Source: Porphyromonadaceae bacterium UBA4702
GTDB taxonomy: Bacteria > Bacteroidota > Bacteroidia > Bacteroidales > Muribaculaceae
Reading direction: 5' to 3'
NCBI GenBank assembly: GCA_002404675.1
Contig: DHKE01000080.1
Coordinates: 25,842 to 46,575 of the forward strand
Length of the DNA: 20,734 nt
Shown: positions 1-7,904 of the stretch, one piece after another
Position numbering within the stretch: the stretch's first letter is position 1
How the letters are laid out: the number at the start of each line of letters is the position of its first letter
The notes under the pieces: model-generated
Database searches by the model: none
What the model saw: only the letters and a program-made list of their open reading frames with translations
What the model was told of the DNA's origin: nothing
Program-made: the position numbers and the translations under genes

Positions 1-26
1 CGGCACGCCGTGTCCCTACCTTGCCA
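1..26 (-). repeat. Dispersed 26-bp repeat, copy at window edge
   Basis: The first 26 bases match the reverse complement of 9353-9378 at 25 of 26 positions, with weaker similarity for about 12 more bases inward. The core CACGcCGTG is a short palindrome. The other copy sits inside a MITE-like element, so this is probably the edge of another copy of a dispersed intergenic family; it may extend left of the window. No coding function is suggested. Confidence 0.7.
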
Positions 27-49
27 GCGCGACCACACTGTAACAAAGA

Positions 50-59
50 GTCCCTACTG
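50..59 (+). repeat. 10-bp direct repeat left of hipBA
   Basis: GTCCCTACTG occurs here and again at 1984-1993, just outside the two ends of the hipBA unit (promoter plus both genes). The word resembles part of the dispersed repeat at 1-26, so it may be repeat debris rather than a target-site duplication. Confidence 0.4.
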
Positions 60-83
60 GATACAGATTTTGCGGGTTGGGTA

Positions 84-114
84 TTGGCAGTTTCGGCGGA
101 ATTTCCTAATTTTG
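84..114 (+). promoter_or_regulatory. Predicted hipBA promoter (Bacteroidetes type)
   Basis: TTG at 84-86, a 20-base spacer, and TAATTTTG at 107-114 fit the Bacteroidetes primary-sigma pattern TTG-N19-21-TAnnTTTG. Transcription would start near 121, giving a leader of about 50 bases before hipB. A small interrupted palindrome, AGTGACACT (117-125), lies at the expected start point and could be an operator for HipB, but this is only a guess. Confidence 0.7.
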
Positions 115-169
115 CAAGTGACACTACATGGAACATTAACGCCGTTTTTGCGGCTTTATTATCCACATA

Positions 170-493
170 ATGGCACTTACGAAAAAGTCAATGTCAACGC
201 CGGAGATAGTCCAGGAGCTGGGGACGAGGTTTCGCGAATACCGTTTGCGCTGCAAGCTGACGCGCAAGGAGGTTTCGGTGATTTCGGGCGTCGGCATGAC
301 CACCCTGTACCGTTTCGAGACGGGCAACATATATGACATGTCGATGAGCACGCTGCTGCGGCTGCTCCGCGCCGTAGGGATGTTTGAGAGCTGGGACAGC
401 CTGTTGCCAGAGCTTCCCGAGTCGCCGTACATGTACCGCGACAACGACAAGAGAATCCAACGAATCAGACACCCGAAAAAATGGACCAGCTGA
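170..493 (+). CDS. hipB: HipB-like XRE-family antitoxin/repressor
   Basis: This 107-residue protein has a Cro/C1-type helix-turn-helix across residues about 15-65 (FREYRLRCKLTRKEVSVISG followed by TTLYRFETG). In hipBA systems the HipB protein binds the operon's own promoter and neutralises the HipA kinase. The position supports this role: it is first in the operon and its last 13 bases overlap the hipA start, suggesting translational coupling. ATG at 170 is used; a second ATG at 191 (residue 8) is possible and would still keep the whole DNA-binding domain. The C-terminal tail is short, charged and rich in Arg/Lys. The identification rests on the fold plus the HipA partner; sequence alone shows only an XRE regulator. 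Confidence 0.85.
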   Translation: MALTKKSMSTPEIVQELGTRFREYRLRCKLTRKEVSVISGVGMTTLYRFETGNIYDMSMSTLLRLLRAVGMFESWDSLLPELPESPYMYRDNDKRIQRIRHPKKWTS

Positions 494-1971
494 AAGTAAT
501 ACTGTGGGGACAAGAAATCGGGAGGCTCATCAGGAAGGCTGACACCCGGCAGATATACTTCCTGTTCAACCCCTCTGAAACAGGCAGCATCCCCGACATC
601 GCGCCGATTGCCGCGCCGGTCTCAAAGGCTGGCAACAGGCTGCTAATATACGGAGAAGAGCGTTTCCCCTATCAGGGGCTTCCGCCGTTTATCGCCGACT
701 CCCTACCCGATGCGTGGGGAGACACGCTGTTCGACAAGTGGGTGCATGACAACCGTATTCCGAACAGCAAAGTGACCCCGCTGTACAAACTCATGTTCAT
801 CGGCACACGCGGCATGGGGGCATTGGAGTACGAACCTGCGGCAGAAGAGCTGGCACACTCGCGCAACATTGACCTCGGCGCGTTGTATGACATATCGCTT
901 AAAGTGCTCGACAGCAGGGCTGAAGCAAGCCTCAACACTTCCGAGAACCTCACCCTGCAAGCACTGCTTGCTGTCGGTACATCAGCAGGAGGGCGGCAAA
1001 TGAAAGCCGTCATTGCCGTCAACCGCGAGACCGGCGAAATCCGCTCCGGACAGACTGCCGCCCCAGAGGGTTTCGACTACTGCATACTGAAATTCGGCAA
1101 CGACAAAATGCCGGTTGCGGAAATCGAGATGGCATACTGCGCAATGGCGACGGATGCCGGCATCACGATGATGCGCAGCGACCTGCTCCGCGCCGACGGC
1201 ACAAACCATTTCTTGACGGAACGCTTTGACCGCCTTGAGGGCAAAAAGATACACATACAGACATTGGCGGCCATCAATCCCGATGCTCGCAACTACGAAG
1301 ACCTTGTGGCGACCTGCCGCGAATTGCAGCTTACGGAGGAGGAAATCGAGCAAGTGTTCCTGCGCATGACATTCAACGTGATGTGCAACAACACCGATGA
1401 CCACAACAAGAATTTCTCATTCATGCTGCCGCAAGGCGGTAAATGGCAGCTTGCGCCGGCATACGACATGACGTTCATATTCAACGGCTATGCCACCGGC
1501 CCGAATCAGGCCCGCCGTTTCGGCATACTCGGCAAGACCTCTGGCGTCACAGAACAGGACTTGCTCGAATTTGCCCGCCGCTACGGCATCAAAGACGCAC
1601 AGCCGATGATAGACCGCGTGGCGAAATCAATCAGCCGTTTTGCCGAATACGCAGAGCGGTACGGCATATCGCATCCGTGGCGCGACATAATCGGCAAGAC
1701 ACTGAACGACACACTTGTAGAGTACGGCTATCTCGAGCTGCCGACTGGCATAGATGCTTACGACAGATACGGAAGGCATCTCACGGATTTGGCAATCACG
1801 GTCAACAGCAAGGGGCATTATGCCGTAGCCGCGACCATCGACGGCGACAAACGCCGGCGGTTCATCAGGCCAAACAACCCGATATACCGCGAGATGCAAT
1901 CGACAGACCTGCTTACGATGACCAGCGAGCAAAAGACGGAACTCGCCGAAAGGCTTTTTCCCGTCTTGTGA
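481..1971 (+). CDS. hipA: HipA-family serine/threonine kinase toxin
   Basis: This 496-residue protein is a HipA-type kinase. Landmarks are a Gly-rich P-loop-like segment VGTSAGGRQMK (165-175), a probable ATP-binding Lys in CILKF (K204), the catalytic loop NNTDDHNKN (303-311) and the metal-binding APAYDM (325-330). E. coli HipA phosphorylates glutamyl-tRNA synthetase and induces persistence; the target here cannot be read from sequence. S168 in the P-loop is a plausible autophosphorylation site by analogy with E. coli S150. The protein is longer than the usual roughly 440 residues: positions about 425-496 form an extra, probably beta-rich basic tail that I do not recognise. The start at 481 overlaps the end of hipB. 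The kinase core looks intact, with no frameshift. Confidence 0.9.
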   Translation: MDQLKVILWGQEIGRLIRKADTRQIYFLFNPSETGSIPDIAPIAAPVSKAGNRLLIYGEERFPYQGLPPFIADSLPDAWGDTLFDKWVHDNRIPNSKVTPLYKLMFIGTRGMGALEYEPAAEELAHSRNIDLGALYDISLKVLDSRAEASLNTSENLTLQALLAVGTSAGGRQMKAVIAVNRETGEIRSGQTAAPEGFDYCILKFGNDKMPVAEIEMAYCAMATDAGITMMRSDLLRADGTNHFLTERFDRLEGKKIHIQTLAAINPDARNYEDLVATCRELQLTEEEIEQVFLRMTFNVMCNNTDDHNKNFSFMLPQGGKWQLAPAYDMTFIFNGYATGPNQARRFGILGKTSGVTEQDLLEFARRYGIKDAQPMIDRVAKSISRFAEYAERYGISHPWRDIIGKTLNDTLVEYGYLELPTGIDAYDRYGRHLTDLAITVNSKGHYAVAATIDGDKRRRFIRPNNPIYREMQSTDLLTMTSEQKTELAERLFPVL

Positions 1972-1983
1972 ACAGGGGGCAAT

Positions 1984-1993
1984 GTCCCTACTG
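1984..1993 (+). repeat. 10-bp direct repeat right of hipBA
   Basis: This is the second copy of GTCCCTACTG, 13 bases past the hipA stop. Together with 50-59 it brackets the hipBA unit. It also resembles the TGTCCCTAC part of the dispersed repeat at 1-26. Confidence 0.4.
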
Positions 1994-2016
1994 CCGACAG
2001 CACGAGAGAGCAGACG

Positions 2017-2048
2017 AAAAGAGGGGGCATGCGAACGCACACCCCCTC
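2017..2048 (-). terminator. Terminator of the C10 protease gene
   Basis: GAGGGGG (2021-2027) pairs with CCCCCTC (2042-2048), and inside it TGCG (2030-2033) pairs with CGCA (2036-2039). Read on the - strand the stem is followed by TTTTCG (2020 downwards), as expected for an intrinsic terminator about 30 bases past the protease stop. The + strand side has no T-run, so it would stop convergent hipBA transcription less well. Confidence 0.75.
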
Positions 2049-2076
2049 AATCTATGATGACAAATCGTAAAAACGG

Positions 2077-4380
2077 TTACTTGACTGCGACCTTGACGGT
2101 ACGGCCGGCGGTGCGGACTATGTAGACGCCCGGCATCAGGTCGCGTGCGCTCACCTCACGGCCTTGCAGGTCGTAGTAGCGTGCATCGGCATCAACCTCG
2201 ATGACATTCACGCCAGACTGGTCGGCCTTGACCTCCACGATGAACATTTCGGAGTGGCGGTCAGTGCAGTACTCTATGGTCAGCACATAGTTTCCGGCGG
2301 TGAAGTCGGTGGGCGTCTGGCAGTTGAACGCGATGTCATGCGGCTCGCCGTCGGCGGGGACAACGAAATCGGCTGTGCCGACAGCTGTAGATGCCTCCAT
2401 GCCCTCCTCAGCGGGGAACAGGTAGACGGTGGCTGTCGAGTTTTCGTCGGCAGTGCCGTTGTTGACAGCGGTAGCGGTAGCGGTGAACGGCTTGCCGACA
2501 TAGATGTTCTCATCGACAGCGACACTGGTCACCATTACATTGGAGGCGGGAGTAACAGGCGCATTGACTGTCACCACCTTCTCGAAGAACGGGTAGCCCC
2601 AGGGGTCGCACAGCCACATATAGTACTCGCCTGGCTGCACATTCTCGTCCAGCGAGCCGCTCAGGGTGATGCTGATGGGGTTGCCGTCGGTCATGAGCAG
2701 ATCCGCATATTCTGTAAATGAAACCGGGGCCATTTCAGTACTCAGCATAATGACGCGGCACTGCACGAGCATATCCTGCGTGACGCCGGGTTTGCGTGTG
2801 CCGCTGACGGTGAACGTGTAGTCGCAGCCTGGTGTCAGCTCTGACACTTCGGCTTCAGAGAATGTGACATTTTCTGACCCATCGGGGTATATGCCCTCGC
2901 TGCGCAGGTAGATTTTCGGGAAGTTGCGGCCTGCCACCGGTGTCTTCATCGCCTTCCAGTCGTTGCGTCCTGAAATGCTGTATGCAGGCATCAGCGTGTA
3001 CGCGCCGTCAGCCACAAATGCGGAGATTGAGCCTCCGTATGTCCTGGTGCCGTAATTTGCGGGTATCGTCTGGTTCGAATAGAAGGTAAGAGCGACCGTA
3101 TCGCCCTGCGGCGTTTCGAGCATCACGCCCATGTCGAAGGCAGCGTCGAGGAACGACCCATTGGAAAACAGCGTTGTCTGGTTGGAGAGGATGACGTTGC
3201 GTCCTTCAAATGAATATTCCGTTTCATTTCCAGCGCTCATCCAGGCGTCGGGGCGCGAAGAGCCCTCCTGCGGGGTGTTGATGTTGGCCACGATGTTCTG
3301 CTGTGAATTGTAGCCGCCTTCATAGCCGCCGGTACCTTGTCCCTGCGGATTGAGCGCGGAGAGAGTGAAATAGCCGTCGTATGCTCCGCTCCAGCCCCAG
3401 TTGAAATGGTAGTAGCCGTCTGTGCGGTATCCGTCGCAGACAAACTCATGTCCGCCGCCGCTCTCCGTCACCCCGGAATAGAGTATGGGCTGTCCCTTCT
3501 GGAGGTTGTCATATACTATGGAGTCCCATTCCTCGTCGGTGTAATATTCCCGGTGCAGCAAGTCGAGCGCGAGGTCATACTTGAAATTGTCCACCATTGC
3601 TTTCGCCATGTCGCGGGCAGTCGCGCCCGAGGTCGGGCCATACTTCATTTTCGCGGCATACCCGCACGCCTTCATTAGCGTGGCGACAGCTTTTTTCTGC
3701 TCTTCAGTACCGGCGTTGTCGGCATAGCTGTCGAGCATCTTGTCCCACTCGAACGTTGTCTGGTCGAGGTTCATGGTGAACGAGCCGCCGCCGTAGGACA
3801 CGCTTGCCGTGCCTGTGCCCTTAGGCGGATAGCTGTAGTATTTCATCACTTGAGCCATGGCGGTGGCGACGCAGCCGGTCACGGTCGTGTTCGGGTCAGG
3901 GGTGAGCATGTTGTAGGGAGAGACCTGGTCCCATGTCGTGGCGAGCAGCGGCGCGATGTTGGTGCGCTCCTCGGCCTCGCGGGTGGGGGCTTGAGTTGCG
4001 GCAGCGGCCTTCAGCGAGCCGGAAGCCTGTGCATTGACGGCATGCTCTATCTCACGGCCGTACTCCTCGAGCCACCATTTCAGCTGGTCAGGCATCTGTG
4101 TCTGGTCGGTCACCGGGCGGTCGATGTACCCGAGCACAGGCTTCGACAGGTCGTCAGCGCCGAGGATGAGCGTGGCGCGGTCGGTAGTGAAGATGTAATA
4201 GGTAGAGAGCGATGCGAGCTTGCCTGTCTGTATGAGCCGCGGCGAGGCTGAGATGAAGGAGCGGGTTCTCTGCGGAGCGTCGGCAGCGGCACGCGCCAGC
4301 GCCTCGTCGGGGGTCAGTGTGCGGGCGAATGAGGGCGACAGAGCCAACAACGCCGCTGTTGCGAGGATTAGTCTTCTCAT
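2077..4380 (-). CDS. Secreted C10-family cysteine peptidase (streptopain-like)
   Basis: This 767-residue exported protein starts with a clear signal peptide (about 1-19, cut near SFA/R), then a Spi-like inhibitory prodomain (about 20-140). The C10 catalytic domain (about 141-370) has the nucleophile in TVTGCVATAMAQVMKYY (C170), the catalytic His in GGGHEFVCDGY (H311) and the conserved NWGW (327-330). Relatives include streptococcal SpeB and Bacteroidales interpain and periodontain. The prodomain should keep it inactive until cleaved. Beyond it lie beta-sandwich regions, including a CARDB-like stretch (about 612-712), and a C-terminal tail (about 730-767; YYDLQGREV, then PGVYIVR and a basic end) of the type A secretion/sorting kind. 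It is monocistronic, with its own promoter and terminator, and divergent from the glycogen operon. The start is supported by the signal peptide and the promoter 76 bases upstream. Confidence 0.92.
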   Translation of the reverse strand: MRRLILATAALLALSPSFARTLTPDEALARAAADAPQRTRSFISASPRLIQTGKLASLSTYYIFTTDRATLILGADDLSKPVLGYIDRPVTDQTQMPDQLKWWLEEYGREIEHAVNAQASGSLKAAAATQAPTREAEERTNIAPLLATTWDQVSPYNMLTPDPNTTVTGCVATAMAQVMKYYSYPPKGTGTASVSYGGGSFTMNLDQTTFEWDKMLDSYADNAGTEEQKKAVATLMKACGYAAKMKYGPTSGATARDMAKAMVDNFKYDLALDLLHREYYTDEEWDSIVYDNLQKGQPILYSGVTESGGGHEFVCDGYRTDGYYHFNWGWSGAYDGYFTLSALNPQGQGTGGYEGGYNSQQNIVANINTPQEGSSRPDAWMSAGNETEYSFEGRNVILSNQTTLFSNGSFLDAAFDMGVMLETPQGDTVALTFYSNQTIPANYGTRTYGGSISAFVADGAYTLMPAYSISGRNDWKAMKTPVAGRNFPKIYLRSEGIYPDGSENVTFSEAEVSELTPGCDYTFTVSGTRKPGVTQDMLVQCRVIMLSTEMAPVSFTEYADLLMTDGNPISITLSGSLDENVQPGEYYMWLCDPWGYPFFEKVVTVNAPVTPASNVMVTSVAVDENIYVGKPFTATATAVNNGTADENSTATVYLFPAEEGMEASTAVGTADFVVPADGEPHDIAFNCQTPTDFTAGNYVLTIEYCTDRHSEMFIVEVKADQSGVNVIEVDADARYYDLQGREVSARDLMPGVYIVRTAGRTVKVAVK

Positions 4381-4455
4381 AACGATTTGTGTTTAAGGGT
4401 TCATAAATCCAGCCTGCGGGCTTGCTGGCAAGACGCGGCAGCCTGTATGTGCATG

Positions 4456-4487
4456 CAAATTTACGCCGATTATTTCGGATAAACAAA
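4456..4487 (-). promoter_or_regulatory. Predicted promoter of the C10 protease gene
   Basis: On the - strand TTTG (4487-4484), a 20-base spacer and TAAATTTG (4463-4456) match the Bacteroidetes promoter pattern exactly. Transcription should begin near 4449 and give a leader of about 70 bases. The leader contains a weak 5-bp hairpin (CCAGC 4409-4413 with GCTGG 4424-4428) of unknown meaning. Confidence 0.8.
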
Positions 4488-4558
4488 TTTTACACATCTT
4501 ATTTCCGCAGAACAGCGCGAAAATCGGCTGGGGCGGGCAATTTTTCAGGGCAAAACTG

Positions 4559-4589
4559 TTGCAGGTCTCAGATATTGGGGCTAAATTTG
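4559..4589 (+). promoter_or_regulatory. Predicted promoter of the glycogen operon
   Basis: TTG (4559-4561), a 20-base spacer and TAAATTTG (4582-4589) match the Bacteroidetes promoter consensus. The transcript should start near 4596. This decides the start of the next gene: the longer open frame from the TTG at 4559 would begin inside the promoter, so ATG 4658 is the real start. The 277 bases between 4381 and 4657 hold this promoter and the divergent protease promoter, about 100 bases apart. Confidence 0.8.
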
Positions 4590-4657
4590 TGGCGATACAG
4601 ACACTTCCAACCCATGAACTGGCGGCACGCCCGGCGAGCCGCACAGAAACAGACGAT

Positions 4658-6616
4658 ATGAGTTACTTGAGATTTGACAAGAGCCTCATGATCAACCTGG
4701 AGCAGAGCCTCCCCAAGGAGATGTTGCGCACCAACAAATCCGGGGCTTACCACTGCACCACGATCGTGGGGTGCAACACGCGCAAGCAGCACGGGCTGCT
4801 CGTAATCCCGATAGCGGAAATGGACAACAAGGCCCATGTGCTGCTCTCGTCGCTCGACGAGACGGTGATACAGCATGACGCGCCGTTCAACCTGGGCATA
4901 CACCAGTACGGGCCTAAAACGTTCAGCCCCAACGGGCACAAATACATACGCGAGTTTGACTGCGAGAGCGTCCCTAAGCTGACGTACCGCGTGGGCGGCG
5001 TCATACTGACCAAGGAGAAGGTGTTCATCTCGCACGAGAACCGCATACTCATCAAATACACGCTCAAGGAGGCCCACTCGCGCACCACGCTGCAGCTGCG
5101 CCCCTTCCTGGCGTTCCGCAACTCCAACGCCCTGTGCATCGAGAACACGGCTATCAACACTGCCGTGCGCGATGTCCCCGGGGGGATAGCCACCTGCCTG
5201 TACCCCGGATACCCGGAACTGTACATGCAGCTTGACAAGGAAGCGCGCTGGGTCAGCGACGGCCACTGGTACAAGGGCGTGGAATACAGCAAGGACCGCG
5301 ACCGGGGGCTGCCCTACAAGGAAGACCTGTGGGTGCCGGGCTACTTCGAGCTGGATATACGCCCGGGCGAGACCGTAATATTCTCAGCCTCGACCTATCA
5401 GGCCTCGCCCGACGCTTTCGGCCGCACCTACGCCGACGAGCTGGCGACGCGCACATGCCGCACCAGCTTCTACAACTGCCTGAAGAACTCGGCGGAGCAG
5501 TTCTACCTCAAGGATAGCGAGGGGCTGCACATCATGGCGGGCTACCCGTGGTACTACGTCCGCGCCCGCGACGAGATGATAGCGCTGCCCGGATGCACGC
5601 TGTATGTGGGCCATGCCGACGAGTACAAGGAAATCATCTCGACGTTCCTGAACGCGCTCTACCGCTACATCGACCATGGCTTCAAGGACCGCACTATCCT
5701 AGAGATAGACCTGCCCGACATACCGCTGTGGGCGGTATGGGCGATACAGCAGTTCCGCCGCACCCATGGGACTGCGGAGTGCCGCCGCCTCTATGCCGGC
5801 AACGTGCGGAGGATAGTGGAGTATGTGCGCAGCGGCAAGGTACGCAACCTGCGGCTCGAGGATTCGGGGCTCGTATCGACCGACGGCACCCACGTGCCGG
5901 TGACCTGGATGTCGGCTAGCATCAACGGCAGCCCGATAATACCGCGCACCGGCTATGTGGTAGAGTTCAACGCGCTGTGGTACAACGCGCTATGCTTCCT
6001 GGCCTCGCTGCTCGACGGCGTTGAGGGCGAGGAGGGGTATACGGATGGCATACGGCAGCTCGCCGACAGGGCGCGGCAGGCGTTCCGCGAGAAGTTCCTC
6101 AACGGTTACGGCTGGCTGTACGACTTTGTGGACGGCAACCGCGCCGATCAGGAGGTGCGCCCCAACATGGCGATAGCCATAGGGCTGGAATACACGCCGC
6201 TCGACAGGCAGGAGACGCGCCGCGTGCTGCAGATGGTTACACGCGAGCTGCTCACCCCCAAGGGGCTGCGCTCGCTCTCGCCCAAGAGCTACGCCTACCG
6301 CCCGACGTATGCGGGCAACCCGAGGGAGCGCGAGCAGGCCGTCCACCAGGGCCCGGCGCGGCCGTGGCTGTTCGGCTTCTACGCCGACGCATACCTCAAG
6401 GTCTACGGCATCAGCGGCGTGGGATTCATCGAGCGCATGCTCATAGGCTACGAGGACGAGATGACCGAAGGGTGCATCGGCTCGCTGTCGGAAATGTATG
6501 ACGGCAACCCTCCCTACCAGGGGCGCGGCGCGGTCAGCACGGCCAAGAATGTGGGCGAAATACTGCGCACATTGCACAACGTCAAGGAAATAACAAAACT
6601 GCAACCCTCTGAATAA
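4658..6616 (+). CDS. Glycogen debranching enzyme (amylo-alpha-1,6-glucosidase family)
   Basis: This cytoplasmic enzyme of 652 residues should remove alpha-1,6 branch stubs from glycogen. The N-terminal domain (about 1-240) has the family signature NKSGAYHCTTIVGCNTRKQH (26-45). The C-terminal alpha/alpha barrel (about 285-645) shows AGYPWYYVRARDEMIALPG (294-312), DIPLWAVWAIQQF (354-366), VVEFNALWYNAL (434-445) and AVHQGPARPWLFGFY (561-575). The length suits the short Bacteroidales form. ATG 4658 (MSYLRFDKSLM) is chosen because it matches the usual family start and lies about 62 bases after the predicted transcription start. It is followed after 9 bases by the glycosyltransferase, so they are co-transcribed. 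The segment TWMSA (416-420) has Ser where, as I recall, many GH133-type relatives have TWMDA; whether that affects activity is unknown. Confidence 0.9.
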   Translation: MSYLRFDKSLMINLEQSLPKEMLRTNKSGAYHCTTIVGCNTRKQHGLLVIPIAEMDNKAHVLLSSLDETVIQHDAPFNLGIHQYGPKTFSPNGHKYIREFDCESVPKLTYRVGGVILTKEKVFISHENRILIKYTLKEAHSRTTLQLRPFLAFRNSNALCIENTAINTAVRDVPGGIATCLYPGYPELYMQLDKEARWVSDGHWYKGVEYSKDRDRGLPYKEDLWVPGYFELDIRPGETVIFSASTYQASPDAFGRTYADELATRTCRTSFYNCLKNSAEQFYLKDSEGLHIMAGYPWYYVRARDEMIALPGCTLYVGHADEYKEIISTFLNALYRYIDHGFKDRTILEIDLPDIPLWAVWAIQQFRRTHGTAECRRLYAGNVRRIVEYVRSGKVRNLRLEDSGLVSTDGTHVPVTWMSASINGSPIIPRTGYVVEFNALWYNALCFLASLLDGVEGEEGYTDGIRQLADRARQAFREKFLNGYGWLYDFVDGNRADQEVRPNMAIAIGLEYTPLDRQETRRVLQMVTRELLTPKGLRSLSPKSYAYRPTYAGNPREREQAVHQGPARPWLFGFYADAYLKVYGISGVGFIERMLIGYEDEMTEGCIGSLSEMYDGNPPYQGRGAVSTAKNVGEILRTLHNVKEITKLQPSE

Positions 6617-6625
6617 CACCGATAT

Positions 6626-7882
6626 ATGAAGGTTCTAATGTTCGGGTGGGAATTTCCGCCCCATATCCTCGGAGGCCTCGGCACTGCCAGCTACGGCCTG
6701 ACCAAGGGCATGCACGCCAACGGCGGCATAGGCATCACCTTCGTCATACCCAAGCCCTGGGGCGACGAGGAGAAAGGGTTTGCCTACATAATAGGCGCGT
6801 GCAACACCCCCATAGCGTGGAAGGACGTAAGCCGGGACTACGTAAGCGCCCGGCTGGGCAAGTACATGGACCCGCAGCTCTACTTCGACCTGCGCGACCA
6901 TATATACGCCGACTTCAGCTACATGAAGCTCAACGACCTGGGCTGCCTGGAGTTCTCCGGGCGTTACCCCGACAACATACTCGAGGAGATCAACAACTAC
7001 TCGATAGTCGCCGGCGTGATAGCGCGTACGGTGCCCTGCGACATCATACACTCGCACGACTGGCTGACATACCCTGCCGGCATACACGCCAAGAACATCA
7101 CCGGCAAGCCCCTCGTCATACACGTCCACGCCACCGACTTCGACCGCTCTCGCGGCAACGTCAACCCGACAGTGTTCGGCATCGAGAAGGACGGCATGAC
7201 GCATGCCGACCACATCATCACCGTCTCCGACCTGACGCGCCGCACCGTCATCGAGAAGTACGGCATCGACCCGGCCAAGGTTACGACGGTCCACAACGCC
7301 GTCATACCGCTGTCGGAGGAGCTGCTCAAACTGCCGCGCCGGACCGGAGGCGAGAGGGTGGTGACGTTCCTCGGCCGCATCACCATGCAGAAAGGTCCCG
7401 AATATTTCGTCGAGGCCGCCGCAAAGGTGCTTCGCAAGGACCGGGGCGTGCGCTTCGTCATGGCCGGCAGCGGCGACATGATGGACGACATGATACGCCT
7501 CGCCGCCAAGCGCGGCATCTCCGACCGCTTCCACTTCACCGGCTTCCTCAAGGGGCGGCAGGTGTACGAGATGCTCCGCGACAGCGACGTGTACATCATG
7601 CCCTCCGTCTCCGAGCCCTTCGGCATCTCCCCGCTCGAGGCAATGCAGATGGGCGTGCCCTCCATAATCTCCAAGCAGTCCGGGTGCGCCGAAATCCTGA
7701 ACAACGTCATCAAGACCGACTACTGGGACATCGACGCAATGGCCGACGCAATACACGGCATACTCTCCTACCCCGCACTCTACCAGCAGCTCCGCCACGA
7801 CGGCATAGAGGAGCTGAAAGGGATAACATGGGAGAAGGCCGGAGCGAAAGTAATCGACATTTACAAATCATTAATCCGCTGA
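6626..7882 (+). CDS. GT4-family glycosyltransferase, probable glycogen synthase
   Basis: This 418-residue GT-B glycosyltransferase most likely extends alpha-1,4-glucan (glycogen synthase or starch synthase-like role). The N-terminal lobe has WEFPPHILGGLGT (8-20), the glycine-rich donor loop, and HSHDWL (142-147). The C-terminal lobe has FLGRITMQKGPEYFVEAA (248-265), with R251 and K256 as likely phosphate contacts, and the retaining-enzyme motif SVSEPFGISPLEAMQMG (327-343), giving the E330-x7-E338 pair. It is a stand-alone protein without membrane segments. Its place between a debranching enzyme and a GH57 protein is the arrangement I know from Bacteroides glycogen operons, which supports a storage-glucan role rather than cell-wall or LPS synthesis. 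Whether it uses UDP- or ADP-glucose cannot be told. Confidence 0.88.
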   Translation: MKVLMFGWEFPPHILGGLGTASYGLTKGMHANGGIGITFVIPKPWGDEEKGFAYIIGACNTPIAWKDVSRDYVSARLGKYMDPQLYFDLRDHIYADFSYMKLNDLGCLEFSGRYPDNILEEINNYSIVAGVIARTVPCDIIHSHDWLTYPAGIHAKNITGKPLVIHVHATDFDRSRGNVNPTVFGIEKDGMTHADHIITVSDLTRRTVIEKYGIDPAKVTTVHNAVIPLSEELLKLPRRTGGERVVTFLGRITMQKGPEYFVEAAAKVLRKDRGVRFVMAGSGDMMDDMIRLAAKRGISDRFHFTGFLKGRQVYEMLRDSDVYIMPSVSEPFGISPLEAMQMGVPSIISKQSGCAEILNNVIKTDYWDIDAMADAIHGILSYPALYQQLRHDGIEELKGITWEKAGAKVIDIYKSLIR

Positions 7883-7904
7883 CACGCAGCGGGCAACACA
7901 CCAC

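Noticed and set aside
10..336. 108-residue open frame at the left edge
   Set aside because: It crosses the repeat, the promoter and hipB in another frame, with no domain.
4559..4657. Upstream extension of the debranching enzyme to a TTG start
   Set aside because: The first codon lies in the predicted promoter -33 element and the extension resembles no family N-terminus.
6635..7798. 387-residue open frame antisense to the glycosyltransferase
   Set aside because: It mirrors a GC-rich gene with clear GT4 motifs, is rich in V, H, D and G from complementary codons, and has no recognisable domain or promoter.
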